This document shows, one piece after another, positions 1-9,887 of a DNA stretch of 64,000 nt. This DNA comes from Gautieria morchelliformis (taxonomy: Eukaryota; Basidiomycota; Agaricomycetes; Gomphales; Gomphaceae), in contig WHVA01000043.1 of the NCBI GenBank assembly GCA_015179125.1, positions 62,001 to 126,000 on the forward strand, given 5' to 3'. A model generated the notes under the pieces. It ran no database searches. It saw only the letters and a list, made by a program, of their open reading frames with translations, and was not told the DNA's origin. A program made the translations under genes and the position numbers. The first letter of the stretch is position 1. Each line of letters begins with the position of its first letter.

Positions 1-97
1 GGGCCCTTACGCCGTCATTCTTTTTCCAAACGACTCAGCCTGCAGAATCGGACGCCGCATCGATCGTTTGGTAACATCTTCTGCACCAATCACCTGT

Positions 98-363
98 ATG
101 AGCCGAGCTGCGAAAATCACCCTGATGGGCTCAATTATACTCTCCGCCCTGACCGTGTGGGATGTGCATTTTTTGCAAGAATGGAAAAGAAATGTGTGTA
201 CTTGTTCATCATATCGTCTTGGGACTACTGTGAAGAGAATGTACCGCGGTATTGCGTGATGACGAGCGACGGCGGGATAAACAGTGGCAGCGGCAGGCGG
301 TTTACGAGACCTCAAAGGAATCGTGAAGTATTCGAGCACACCAGATGGTTAATGACGCCTTAG
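98..363 (+). pseudogene. PET117: PET117 pseudogene (left-arm copy)
   Basis: This is a decayed copy of the PET117 gene that is intact at 11328-11618. Exon 1 (98-193) still encodes an MSRAAKITL start, a single hydrophobic segment and the family's VHFLQEW block. An intron of about 42 bp with a GTGTGT donor follows. Exon 2 keeps the Arg/Asp-rich helix and the REVFE tail, but relative to the intact copy it has lost two bases just after the MYRG codons, which brings early stops. PET117 is a small mitochondrial protein needed for cytochrome c oxidase assembly. This copy is unlikely to make a working product. Confidence 0.75.
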
Positions 364-869
364 AAGCCAATAATGGATTGACAAGTAAGTATACGCCAGG
401 TTAATATCCATACCTTTCTAGTTGAGTGTCTTCTTAAGGCTGGTGCTATACAATGGTCGCTAATTAATTTCCACGTTGTGGTTAGTAAACCTCAGCCATA
501 CATATGTCATATGGCACGTTTGTCGTTGTTTCTAAAATAACATGTGGTAAGCACCCTGTCTTGACATCAATCCTTAACCAGAATTGAAGGGATGACTACA
601 AAAGTAGATAGCGATGCCCAAATACATGATGGCTATATCACCCTGTGCTCTAACAGCTAGAAAACCATTCAACATCTACGCCATTTGTATGCGGTGTCTG
701 GTTTCGGACGAAAGTGCTTAGACCGATTTGATTCGTGGTCATGCCGCCTTTTGTCCCTCATGGCTTTCACCATCAGACAGGAACAGGCTTCCTGTGGCCC
801 CATCCTGGAGGATCAATACGATCAAGTTTATATGCAACCCAACTACCACGATTTATATCACTTTGGATA

Positions 870-1767
870 AAGTACGTGCAAGCTTCGGGCGTTCCTAAGC
901 GCAAGGCGTTGACCGAGTCTACGACTACGTGTTCCTCATCAGACTAGTCTTTTGTGTTGTTTTGCTTTAGGCGAGTTTCCAAAGGAATATGTAAGCCTCC
1001 TTCCACCTCTAGTTATCCAACCTGAGCCTGCTGAGCTTTGTCGTATGTCCTGCGGGTGATGAATACGGAAACCAAGTGGGTGGTGTTCCATTCGTTCTAT
1101 GATAGTTGCTCATATTGACACGTTGCATTGTCAGCAATTTTCGCGAAAATTAGCCTCGATGGAAACCCTGTACAATTAGCGTTATGGGATACAGCATGCG
1201 TGGAATGATAATCGGGTCGCCGTCTGAGATCATTGAGCATGTTCACAGTGTCCAGGAAGAGTACGAGGTCGGCACCCACGCATTTCTCACTGATATCTCT
1301 TACTGATCACACTTCTGTGGCGTCTCAGACCCTTGTCGTATTCAAAATCACATATCCTCATTGCATTCTCCATCGACGCTCCACACTCGCTAGACAACGT
1401 ATCAGTCAAGGTACTCTCGATAGCTACTCCACCACCATCTCATTAACACTATCGCGCATAGTGGATGGAAGAAGTCTGGTCGGTCTGTAGGCAAGCTGTC
1501 CCGATGCTTCTCTAGGCTGCAAGGCTGATCTTCGCGCCTGGTTCTCCCAACTCGGATCAGTGTGTGAGCAGGGAGAAGGCGCAGCGCGTGGCTGCCGAGA
1601 TCGGTGGCCGTGCCTACAAGGAATGTAGTGCGCTCAAGAGTGAAGGCGTAGACGACGTATTTGAGGCCGCGACGCGAGCAAGCATGCTTATGCGCGAAGG
1701 GACCAAGTCGCACGACAGGCGGGAGCCGCAAGAAGACGAGGACGGAAGGTGTTGTGTCATTTGTTAA
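870..1767 (+). pseudogene. Rho2-like small GTPase pseudogene
   Basis: Scattered exons of a Rho-family GTPase can be read in order. They are a GEFPKEY piece near 970, LDGNPVQLALWDTA near 1156, QEEYE near 1255, and RLRPLSYSKSHILIAFSIDA with DSLDNVSVK-like codons at about 1320-1410. After an intron come WMEEVWSVC at about 1462 and a long C-terminal block, VSREKAQRVAAEIGG through YKECSALKSEGVDDVFEAATRA, ending in CCVIC (a CAAX-type prenylation box). The WDTAGQEEYERLRPLSY and CCIIx-tail pattern is closest to fungal Rho2, a plasma-membrane switch for cell-wall integrity. The P-loop exon is unrecognisable. A one-base loss at the conserved LLVGCKADLR block, a compensating shift after it and a damaged acceptor before RLRPLS show that it is dead. 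The family is clear; the Rho2 assignment is inferred. Confidence 0.72.
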
Positions 1768-1925
1768 GGGGGCAGGCATGTAGTGCCGTAAGGATTCCAG
1801 GTGATGACAATGGGCGAACAGACGGACTGAAGTCTGAGCCTACGGATGGATGGCTGGTTTCTGATTGCACCGAGCTTCCCCTTGGAGCTTTATGTACGTA
1901 ATGTTAAGTATACATGTCACTATTG

Positions 1926-2606
1926 CCTAAGGACCTTGACCACTGAAGTATCAGCCGTTGCAGTATTACCATCAGGGGGGGAAGGTATATATGGGCCGAT
2001 TTTTGTCCTGGATATACACTGACTGTTAGATGTGATCCATCTACCTCTGTACCACTGAATGTTGTGCAGTGCACACTGCCACTGGTTCACGTCAGTGACA
2101 CATCAGCCATCAAACAATATCCATACATGATTTTGATCCTGGTGACGACCTTGCCACCAAAGGCATTTGGTGCAAACCACGTGCCATCTATTGCGTCCCG
2201 TACAAGACGGGACTGCTCGCCGATTACAGCCTGGTCAAGTTTGTGCGTGTTCTTCGTGAATATTTCAATGCCGTTATATGTATCAGAGTATATCTCTGGC
2301 TCTGACTCCATAGTAGATCTGTACCGAAAGGGTGAGATCTGCACATTAGATGTAATGTGCCTGAATACCTGAATCAAATCTAGGTACAGGCACTATTAAT
2401 ACGTGTGCCATAGACAAGTGAGAGAATGACTTACCTCGGTCGCTGTATGGGGTTTTGTGGCCGAGGGAAAGACCGTGGTCTCGCATCTACCCGAAACATG
2501 CGGGTACTTGTGTACACACCACGCAAGCACATGTAACCTGTTACCTCTGTTTCACATCAGAGGTACTTTTTTACTGCTCTTTCTGCGATAACATAGCCTT
2601 ACTCTG
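1926..2606. other. Intergenic stretch, no gene recognised
   Basis: No protein family is recognisable. A minus-strand open frame at 2087-2377 (96 codons) encodes a non-repetitive peptide with a DAIDGTWFAPNAFGGK segment, but it has no convincing start and no family that I know. It could be another host-gene scrap like its neighbours. Confidence 0.4.
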
Positions 2607-3135
2607 ATTCTTCAGAAACATTCTATCGCAAGGAGATCGAGACAGATATCAATACTAGTGCACCGAAGTCTGCAGAGGGACGAAATGGGATGTTGGGGAT
2701 GCTGTGCAACTTCGAGGATGGAAACGCAGAAGACTCTGACGGATTAACCGAGGATGGCGACGATCTCGCTCGTAAACTAAAAGACATAAACTTGGGTACG
2801 TGTTTCAACTGTCTGAAGATGCTCTTCACCCACCTCTAGTTCGCGGCGTAGATGAACAGCTCCCGATGTGATTTTGTCGATGCTATCGCCTCCCCAGCGA
2901 GAATCTTTCCTCAAGGTCATTCGGGATCCATCCAATGAGCTCGCGCAGCAAGTGCTATAAAGTCCGGAGTTGCAGCGAGACCGTCGCAGGCCGTGGTGGG
3001 ATTCGTTCATGCTGGAGGGCAATGAAATCCCCAAAAATTACGTCTTCGGTGTTCCTCCACAAATGATGTCGATTCCACAAGCATTGACTGCTCCTAAAGA
3101 GGCTTTTGAGAGCCACCTCATATTGTAGCCTTATG
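2607..3135 (+). pseudogene. HIT-type zinc finger (ZNHIT2-like) gene relic
   Basis: A reading frame opens after a splice-acceptor-like TTCAG at about 2607 with FYRKEIETDI, the sequence that typically follows the HIT zinc finger. It then gives an acidic stretch ending DGDDLARKLKDINL at about 2790 before an intron-like GTACGT. A second piece at about 2875-3125 reads SMLSPPQRESFLKVIRDPSN, then ELAQQVL, a TAA stop, then SPELQRDRRRPWWDS and an FGVPPQMMSIPQALTAPKE tail. The order of acidic DDLA, L-S-P-x-Q-R-E-x-F, DPSNELAQ and PWW resembles ZNHIT2-like proteins, which work with R2TP/box C/D snoRNP assembly. The zinc-binding cysteines upstream are not visible and at least one stop interrupts the frame. 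The assignment rests on motif memory only. Confidence 0.5.
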
Positions 3136-3139
3136 GTGA

Positions 3140-3739
3140 GTGTCGTGACCGAGGGTCCGATTTTGTGGTTAAACCGTCTATTCCAGTTGGCATATGCCTA
3201 TTTCACGCGAAGACTCTCTTGGTTGAAATCGACACGCGAACTCATGGTTGCTCAGTGTATACACATAGGTGACGTGCATATGTAATGTTGGCGAAGGCTT
3301 TGGACCAGAAACAAACGTCGAATCAACCAAACCCAGAACGATATCACAGGACTAACCTCAGGCTTTGGTAAACAACGCACACTGCCGGTGGATGGAATGT
3401 CTGATTAGGGTGAATAAATTGTATCCTCAACCTTGGGAGCTAAGTAGTCACATCGCTTTACAGCCAATCAGGATTCAGACATACAAACAAGCTTCGGTTA
3501 CTATGATTCTCGTTTTGATTCAATGACATGGGTAGCCGGGAAACGGGTTACGAGCGAGGCGTTGATTTGATTTCGATCTCTCGAGCACACTGATAATACT
3601 TAGCATGCCGTCAAGATTCAGTCGGCCCTGAACTTCCCCAATATCAGTTCAAAATGTACGACAATGTGGGTCACTTCATGTGACGTAGCTGTGATAGATC
3701 CTTAGTTGGACTCTTCAGCCTTTTACCCCATCCCCGGAA
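3140..3739. other. Intergenic stretch, nothing recognised
   Basis: No long open frame, RNA gene or repeat was recognised here. It may hold the decayed upstream part of the GH79 relic that follows, but I could not read any GH79 motif in it. Confidence 0.4.
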
Positions 3740-4079
3740 TCGCTCGCCCGCAAAAAGCAGTGGGCTGTGTGCCCGATGTACTACGTGTCACTGATCATCG
3801 ATCATAGCCGAAGCCCTCGATCCCAAGTTGTCGACCTGTTCGTTCATGAACTCCAACAATATATACACTTGGCTACGCCATATATGAGCATGGAACTCCA
3901 ACAAGAGTTGCGCTTTTCAACTTCGTCACAGATCCCTGGGGCGCAAGCAACTATACTGCTAGTGTCGGCCAATCGAATGCGCTGCCATCTCAAGTTTCTG
4001 TGCGGTACTTCACGGCGCCTTCAGTTGCCACCAATGGAAATGTCCAATGGGTGGGTCGTGAGTCACTGACGAGCTTAAT
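3740..4079 (+). pseudogene. GH79 beta-glucuronidase, C-terminal fragment
   Basis: Only the C-terminal beta-sandwich part of a GH79 (heparanase-like) glycosidase is readable. The pieces are MYYVSLII and a SQVVDLF strand (3770-3840), then in another frame YAIYEHGTPTRVALFNFVTD and on through SQVSVRYFTAPSVATNGNVQ to VGRESLTSLI and a TGA at about 4079. Family members are secreted enzymes acting on glucuronic-acid-containing glycans. The catalytic TIM barrel with its two glutamates is missing, and the two readable pieces are in different frames, so this is a dead 3' end. It is directly followed by a scrap of PET117. Confidence 0.6.
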
Positions 4080-4083
4080 ATGA

Positions 4084-4180
4084 TTGCATGACGACAAGCG
4101 ACGGCGTGATAAACAGGGGCAGCGACAGGCGGATTACGAGACCTCTCAAAGGAATCGTGAAGTATTCGAGTGCACCCAGA
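4084..4180 (+). pseudogene. PET117 exon 2 fragment (third copy)
   Basis: The codons HDDKRRRDKQGQRQADYETS followed by QRNREVFE match exon 2 of the intact PET117 (11328-11462) and the left-arm pseudogene. Exon 1 and the intron are absent. The fragment starts about 5 bp after the stop codon of the GH79 relic and ends where the similarity stops near 4180. It is a displaced piece outside the inverted-repeat arms. Confidence 0.7.
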
Positions 4181-4326
4181 GCTGCCGGGCGGCACCGGCC
4201 CCGGTGAACCGTGTATTACTGCCCAAGAGGCTCGACGGCACCCAGGCACAGTGCGCCGGCAACATGCGTGGGAAACTTAGATAAGGCGCTTAATATTCAA
4301 ATGAGGAAAACGAAAGGGCCACATAT
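4181..4326. other. Short unassigned spacer before the Ngaro element
   Basis: GC-rich sequence (4190-4270) followed by a short AT-rich run up to the outer end of the retroelement. No feature is recognised. Confidence 0.4.
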
Positions 4327-4419
4327 CCAGCCTCGACTGCGCCGGGCCAGCTGTGAGAGCTGCGAGGTTGGGGGGTAGGTGAGGTTAGCTCACCGGGTGC
4401 GCGGAGCGGAGATGCCGCT
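4327..4419 (-). repeat. Ngaro split direct repeat B2 (outer 3' end)
   Basis: A 93-bp repeat with about two mismatches to 4785-4877. Its outer edge at 4327 is taken as the 3' terminus of the element on the minus strand. Confidence 0.8.
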
Positions 4420-4625
4420 GGGTGGGCGGGATTTCTGCTCGGCGACTGCTCTCTTTCTGGTTGCGCTAGTCGATGCTCCGCGGTTATGTTTTTTTTTTTT
4501 TTTTGTGGTATCGTGTACGTAGTTTATTATTAGCTAGTATTCTATCTGTTCTGGTCTGGCAAGGGTGTTGTCCGGGTTGGTGCCCGGAGCAGTGCTGTTG
4601 TATCTACTTGGGGTGGGGTGGCTGG

Positions 4626-4784
4626 GACAGAAAGGAAGGGAGTTTTAAGGAGCAAGCGAAAGCTATTGACTATGAGGCTTGAGGGAGTGGGAATGGGAGG
4701 AGAGAGAAAAGCGGCACCAGGACACGCCCATTGCTGCGCTCCGCTGGACGCTGGGTGCCGGCGTTCGCCGGCACCTAACTCATT
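4626..4784 (-). repeat. Ngaro split direct repeat A2, with extra hairpin
   Basis: It matches the A1 repeat at 9888-9991 but holds about 55 extra bases near its end. These include a perfect 10-bp-arm hairpin, GGTGCCGGCG TT CGCCGGCACC, at about 4753-4774. It abuts B1 directly at 4784/4785. Confidence 0.8.
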
Positions 4785-4877
4785 CCAGCCTCGACTGCGC
4801 TGGGCCAGCTGTGAGAGCTGCGAGGTTGGGGGGTAGGTGAGGTTAGCTCACCGGGTGGGCGGAGCGGAGATGCCGCT
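4785..4877 (-). repeat. Ngaro split direct repeat B1
   Basis: A 93-bp repeat matching 4327-4419. Together with A2 it forms the internal border that equals the joined termini of the element. Confidence 0.8.
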
Positions 4878-5299
4878 TACCCATAGCCGTGCTCCTGCTG
4901 CGCTCTAGCGACGCGCTCCCCAACTCTGGCACGGCTACTCCAGCCTGTCGTCTGTTACGTGCAGGTGCCTCGACGCTATCTGCTCGAAGGCGCGTATATA
5001 TGCTGTAGGAGGAAAACGCATAAGCCAGGGGCAAACCGCGTCACCCCGTGTCACCCCATTGTGACACAATATGCGCAGTCTCATTGTTCCAGTTGTTTAT
5101 TGTCCTACGTGCCCATTGTAGTTTACATTCCATTGTTCTTCTACACTATAAAGTAGGTAGCTAGAACCCCCCACTTTCCTCAGTACTTTGCACTCGAGCA
5201 AATACTGAGGTAAGACATTCAAAATGTCTCTTTTATTCATCTTACTTAATACGCTTGTACAGATTCGCATAGGTAAACTTATATTAGTACTTTGCACTC

Positions 5300-6127
5300 G
5301 AGCAAATACTGAGATTCGCATAGCTATAATAATTCTTACATATGCCTCATACGCCAGTGACTTCCACCTTCCGGCCAGGCGCACAATCTCCGGGTTGACC
5401 CCCTGGGCGAGGTAGAACGACGCGCCGCCTATCCTGAAGGAGTGGCCAAATGTTGTTCCCCAGCCCCGGGCGTTCAGGACGGTGTTGACGCGCTCGAGGG
5501 CCCTTTTTTTGATCATTGGTCTGGCGTCCCCTTTGGTGTCTCTCCAGGAGAACAGTGGGTCATCTGGGGCAGCTCTACCGTGGCTAGGTTTCGTAGCGCT
5601 TGTAGCGGGCACAGCTCGCCTTGCGCCACCATGAAAACCGATTGCGTCTCGCCCGGTCGTGCTGTTTTGGCTGAAGGTAAGTCGAGTCTGGCGTACGGCT
5701 TCCCATCGTTGTCTTTGCTCAGTACGGCGTCGCATCTCTTTAGATGCTTGCTGCTGTCGAAGGAGCTGCGTGCCGCCACTGATACCTCCCCGAATCTCAT
5801 CATTCCCCAGAAGGCACATGTGGCCATCGCCCACATGCAGGCGTCGAAGGGGGTGCTGAGGTTTAGCGTTACTTTTAGCGCTCTCAGCATCCTTATGGTC
5901 ACTGGCAGCCGCAGTGGCCTCCTCCACGCCGCGTTGCTCAGGTTCTCGAGTCCTTGTAATGACCAGTTGATCCGCGTAAGTTTGTCTTCTGTCAGTGGTG
6001 GGGGCCAGCCTTGGGCTATGTGCCAGGCCCTCACTGCTGCTAAGTACTTGCGCGTGGTGGTCACCGATACCGGCTCCAGTGGGGTGCTCGCTGCAATGTC
6101 CAGGTCCAGCGACTCTGGATCGGACAC
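5300..6127 (-). pseudogene. Ngaro tyrosine recombinase region
   Basis: This region encodes the YR of the Ngaro element. A helical core-binding part reads KYLAAVRAWHIAQGWPPPL. A catalytic part has an arginine in the GMMRFGE context. Further on, FGHSFRIGGASFYLAQG carries the H-x-x-R pair and GRWKSLAYEAYVR carries the late His/Trp-type position and the tyrosine. In this family the enzyme inserts a circular DNA copy by strand exchange, so no target-site duplication is expected. It is treated as a fossil and is broken. The motifs are seen directly; the function is known from the family. Confidence 0.75.
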
Positions 6128-6449
6128 TACCAGAGTGCGAATGAGTGTAGCACTTCAAAGGAGGTAGGGAGTCTCTGTGTCTCTGGTATCAAGAATACGT
6201 CGCAGAAAATATGGAACTTGCATAGGCCTGCTCCATAGCTGGCTGTGTCGCGCAGTGACACTTTAGACGCCATGCTCTCTATATACTGAATCAACGCGTT
6301 GTTTATTGTAGACAGCGGTGGGGTGTTGACGCCTCTCCAGTGGAAGAGTCGCTCTTCCGCTTTGCACCTTGGTCATAGCGGTGATGGCTGGAGCTGCAGT
6401 TTGGTTCTGCTGCTCAGGTGGAGGGGTGGCGCTGCGGTCGGGTGGGTGT

Positions 6450-8010
6450 CTAGGATCGCCACTGTGACAGCCGTTCCCTGAGGAAATCGGGGAGCGGTAT
6501 GCCAGAACTGTCCTGCATGTGCGGTAACCTTTCGGTGAATGGTGTAATGTCGCCTTGTGAGAGGGGGTCGGCGATGTTCTCGCTTGACGGCACGTAGCTT
6601 GCCGTTAGCCATAGGCTGTGAGTGGCTAGCAGCCTGTACATGTGCTTGAGGACCACATTTGTCTCTCTGCTTCGTGCTCGTCCGCCGTTCACCACCACTA
6701 CGACGCCGGTGTTGTCTGACTTTACTAATACTTGTCTTCCTTCTAGCCCTTTGGTGGCGTTGCTCCGTATCGCAAGGGTCAGCCCTAGCAATACTGCTAC
6801 CGCTTCTCCCCATGCAATGTCGAATTGCTGTCTGGGCTCTACTTTCATGCCTGGCACCCACTTCCACGCGGCCCACTGAGTGCCCACTATGATCCCGATG
6901 CCGTATGAGGAGCTGGCATCTCCCCACCATCCGATGTCCACTGGCTCCTGTGTCGCTAGTGGTATTTCATTGGGGGAGGCTTCCATCACGTACTGGATCC
7001 ATGTTATGTCTGCGCGTACGTCTGGCGGTGAGAAGAGCCGCGCTCGCTTGTTCCTGAAGCTCTGGCTGAACCTTGCTATCGAGCGAAGGAAAGGTCGTAT
7101 TAGTCGGAACACGCACGAGGCGTGTACCAGCTTTCTGTGCGTGCTGGCTGCTTCGTGTTCTGAGAATTTGCTGCCATCCTTGAGCCACTCCTCTAGCAGC
7201 CTTAGCGTCGCTTCGACTTTTTCTGGGGGCAGGGTCGCCGTTCTCTTGGCTAGGTTCCATATGAACCCTATGTATTTCTGGCTTGTCGCAAGCTCCTTTG
7301 TTTTCACGCGGCTCCACGGCACTCCGGCCCATTCTGTCAGTTGTATGAATTCCTCTTCGGTCCATGTTTGGTGTGGCTGACGGACTACCAGGAAGTCGTC
7401 AACCCATTTGCAGATGGGTCCAAACCCAGCTGCTAGGTGTATGTCGACTAGCATGTCAGCTACTGCACCGAACACTCTGGCACTTGATGTTAGCCCAACA
7501 TCAGCGCCCGGTCGACATACGCTTTGCCTTTCCAGTAGACACAGAGCGCATTCTGTTGCTCTGGTCGGACGGGTGTCAGACGATACGCTGATGAGATGTC
7601 GAAGGCTGCGGCTGTGCAGCCGTCTGGTAGTGCGAGTACCATGGCTGCTGTGCTGTTGAACGTTCGCCACTCTGTTGGGAAGTCGTCCGAATCTATTCCT
7701 TCGTTGATTGAATGAAAGGTCGGGTCGTCTCGGGGGAAGGATAGGTCCTGCACCATCCTGAGGCTTTCCGAGTGCGGTTTGGGTACCAGTCTGAGCGGTG
7801 CTGAGCGGAATGGACCTATTATTGCTTCGAGCTCTTGTGGCTCGAAGGCTTTGGAGTAGCGTCCAATTCTTTGTTCTGCGATTATATATCTGTCTATCAT
7901 ATCCGGATTCAGGCGCGAAGAATTGTGGTTTTCGAAATAAATGGGTGCGTTTGGGCGGTTCGCGTATTCCGACGTCGAAGCCGCTGCAGAGGCCATGTAC
8001 AATATGTTGC
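6450..8010 (-). pseudogene. Ngaro reverse transcriptase / RNase H region
   Basis: Reverse transcriptase motifs are visible: LVPKPHSESLRMVQDLSFP (RT1-2 area), TAAAFDISSAYRLTPVRP (the catalytic FD.SSAY box), and a KWVDDFLVVRQPH block in which VDD is the Y-x-D-D-type box. An RNase H part follows with GWWGDASSSYGIG and a VLVKSDNTGVVVVV strand. It copies the element's RNA into DNA. Broken in a small number of places. Confidence 0.75.
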
Positions 8011-8079
8011 CACTTGGCTAGTATGCCGTATTTACATAGCAGTGACTCCACTCGGTCTGGATCGAGTGGAGTCACTACT

Positions 8080-8820
8080 CTTCTCGGATCACGCTCGGGG
8101 CTGGCAGGTGCCAGCTCCGTGTGCGTGCTCTCCGCACAGGCTGCAGCCGTGGACATTGTTGCAGGTATCGCCGAAGGCGCAGGACGAGCTCTTGGCCCAG
8201 TTGAAGCAGTACTGTCTGCCGTTGGGGGCGAGGAGGGCGTGTCTGCTCTTTTCGCTGCTGGCGATGGCTGCGACTGGCCTGCCGTGATTGGTTGTGGAGG
8301 CCTGGCAGTCGGCAAGGAGATGTCTGCCGGCCCCACACCGAAAGCAGCAGGCGCGGGGCTTCTTCTTCGCTGGTGGTGGCGAGAACTCCCGAGGAAATGG
8401 TCGCTTGCCGGCTGGCGACGCGGGGCGCGCTGGCAACAGCCCTATAGTCGGCTTGGTTGCTATGATCGTTAGGGTTGTCACATCCAGCGTGCTTAGGTCA
8501 TGCGCTGGGTTCATGGCTGCCAGCTCGCGTTGCTGGACGTCGTACTCCATTGCTATCTCCCAGCCATGCGACCGTCCCAGGTCCATGACTAGCTTGTGGT
8601 GCAACACGAGTGCACTTGCCCTCGCTTCGCCATGGTAAAACCTGGTTCTTTCCTTGGCAGCCTTGGCTGCTGCGTACCATTCCACCGCCGTTATGTGCTT
8701 CTCGTTCCTGCGATCGAGCCCTTTGGCTGTGAGACCGCCGTGCATGTTGACTACGACGTCTTCCTCACCCCTGCTGGCCTTGATGCGCGCAGACAGGGAT
8801 AGTGCTGTGTACGGCACGTA
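8080..8820 (-). pseudogene. Ngaro Gag-like zinc-finger region
   Basis: Two Cys-rich clusters are seen. One is a CCHC-like knuckle (CFRCGAGRHLLADC). The other is a CCCH-like group (FNWAKSSSCAFGDTCNN followed by VHGCSLCGEHAHGAGTC). These match the nucleic-acid-binding tail of Gag-like proteins in basidiomycete Ngaro elements. The region lies between the Gln-rich part and the reverse transcriptase. Fossil part. Confidence 0.6.
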
Positions 8821-8957
8821 GCGGAATGCTTTGAACGCCTCATCCGCCTTTGGTGGGATGGCTATCAGGGTCAGATGGTCAGCCTGTGTCTGTGTGCGAT
8901 CGGAGATGTGAGAGGGTTGGGGGTGGCTCTGCGGCTGACTAGCTAGGTGTGCGCGAC

Positions 8958-9133
8958 GGCCTTTAGCCGGCTTTGCTCTGTGGCTTGCCTGCGCTTGCGA
9001 GTGGCCTTTAGCCCGCGCTCATGGGCGGCCTTTAGCCTGCACTCGTGCGCCTTCTCCCGCTCGCATTCGTGATGAGGGCCTTTAGCCTAGCAGGTCTGAG
9101 GCTTCTGCCTACGACCTTGCGTGGCCTTTAGCC
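8958..9133. repeat. Five-copy GGCCTTTAGCC repeat
   Basis: The 11-mer GGCCTTTAGCC occurs at 8958, 9003, 9027, 9077 and 9123, with spacers of roughly 13-39 bp that share Cys/Arg-codon-like GC-rich words. It lies between the two Gag-like blocks of the Ngaro element. Its function is unknown. Confidence 0.75.
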
Positions 9134-9152
9134 AGCGGCGAGCTGTGCGAGC

Positions 9153-9872
9153 CTATCGCTCTGCCTGCTCGGCGAAATGTACGTTCGATGTAGATGCGGG
9201 GAGGAAGTGGGGGGTTCGGTACGTGGGACAGGGCATTGGGGACTTACCTATGTCTAGAGCACTCGCTTTGAAGCCCGGCACGAGGTTCAGGAGCTGGACT
9301 CTTTGTTTTTCATCCCTGGCCTCTGCCCTGGCCCGTTCGACGGCTGCTTCGTCGGCGAACAGGGGCTCCTGATTTCCTGGTTGCGTGTGTTGCTGCGCCG
9401 TGATGGTCTGGGTGGGGTCCGGTTGTTGTTGCAGCTGCAGGCCAGGCTGCTGCTGGATGGGTGGTGGCTGATGCTGTAGCTGCGGTGGCGGCTGCTGCTG
9501 GGGCGGAGGTGGTTGCTGCGGCTGCTGCTGCTGGGGCAGGGTCGGTTGTTGCTGCGGTTGCGGCTGCTGCTGCTGGCTTCTGGTGTTCGCTATCTCGGCT
9601 CTCAGGCGTATTATCTCCTCCTCCTGTTCCTTCAGCTTGGCGGCCACTTCCCTGTCGATGGGTGGTGCGCCTTGCTGGTTGCAGGCTTCGGCGCTGGGGG
9701 CCTCTCGGTTTCGGGCGGTTGGGTTGAGCCTGTGTGGTTGGTGGTCTGCTCGCTGGTGGAGGCTGTGGCGTGCGGGGGGGCCGCCTGGTGGTGCGCCTTG
9801 TTCGGTGCTTTGGTCGCGTTGCATTTGGGACGGTGGTGGGGTTAAGTTTAGCCCTAGGTGTTCGTGAGTCAT
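9153..9872 (-). pseudogene. Ngaro Gag-like N-terminal region (Gln/Pro-rich)
   Basis: An open stretch of about 239 codons starts just inside the A1 repeat. It has a basic/polar N-terminus, then KEQEEEIIRLRAEIANTR, which looks like a short coiled coil, followed by a low-complexity Gln/Pro tract and a charged helix (AAVERARAEARDEKQRVQLL). The position at the 5' end of the element and the coiled coil fit a Gag-like capsid precursor. There is no strong sequence match from memory. Confidence 0.5.
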
Positions 9873-9887
9873 TGTGCTATTACGAGA

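Larger units (their letters stand above)
1..1925. repeat. Inverted segmental duplication, left arm
   Basis: This stretch matches 10050-11696 in reverse orientation, over PET117, the spacer behind it and part of a Rho2-like gene, down to a shared block around 1830-1900 and 10080-10150. The arms differ by many substitutions and by indels. The right arm lacks the Rho2 3' coding part present here at about 1520-1830. The match begins at the window edge, so the duplication may extend further left. The match is seen directly; that it is an old duplication is inferred from its divergence. Confidence 0.8.

Noticed and set aside
5442-6167. Plus-strand open frame of 241 codons opposite the tyrosine recombinase.
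   Set aside because: It is the shadow of the recombinase region. Its composition follows the antisense codons and no motif is present.
9461-9727. Ala/Gly-rich plus-strand frames opposite the Gln-rich Gag region.
   Set aside because: Antisense readings of CAG/CTG repeats.
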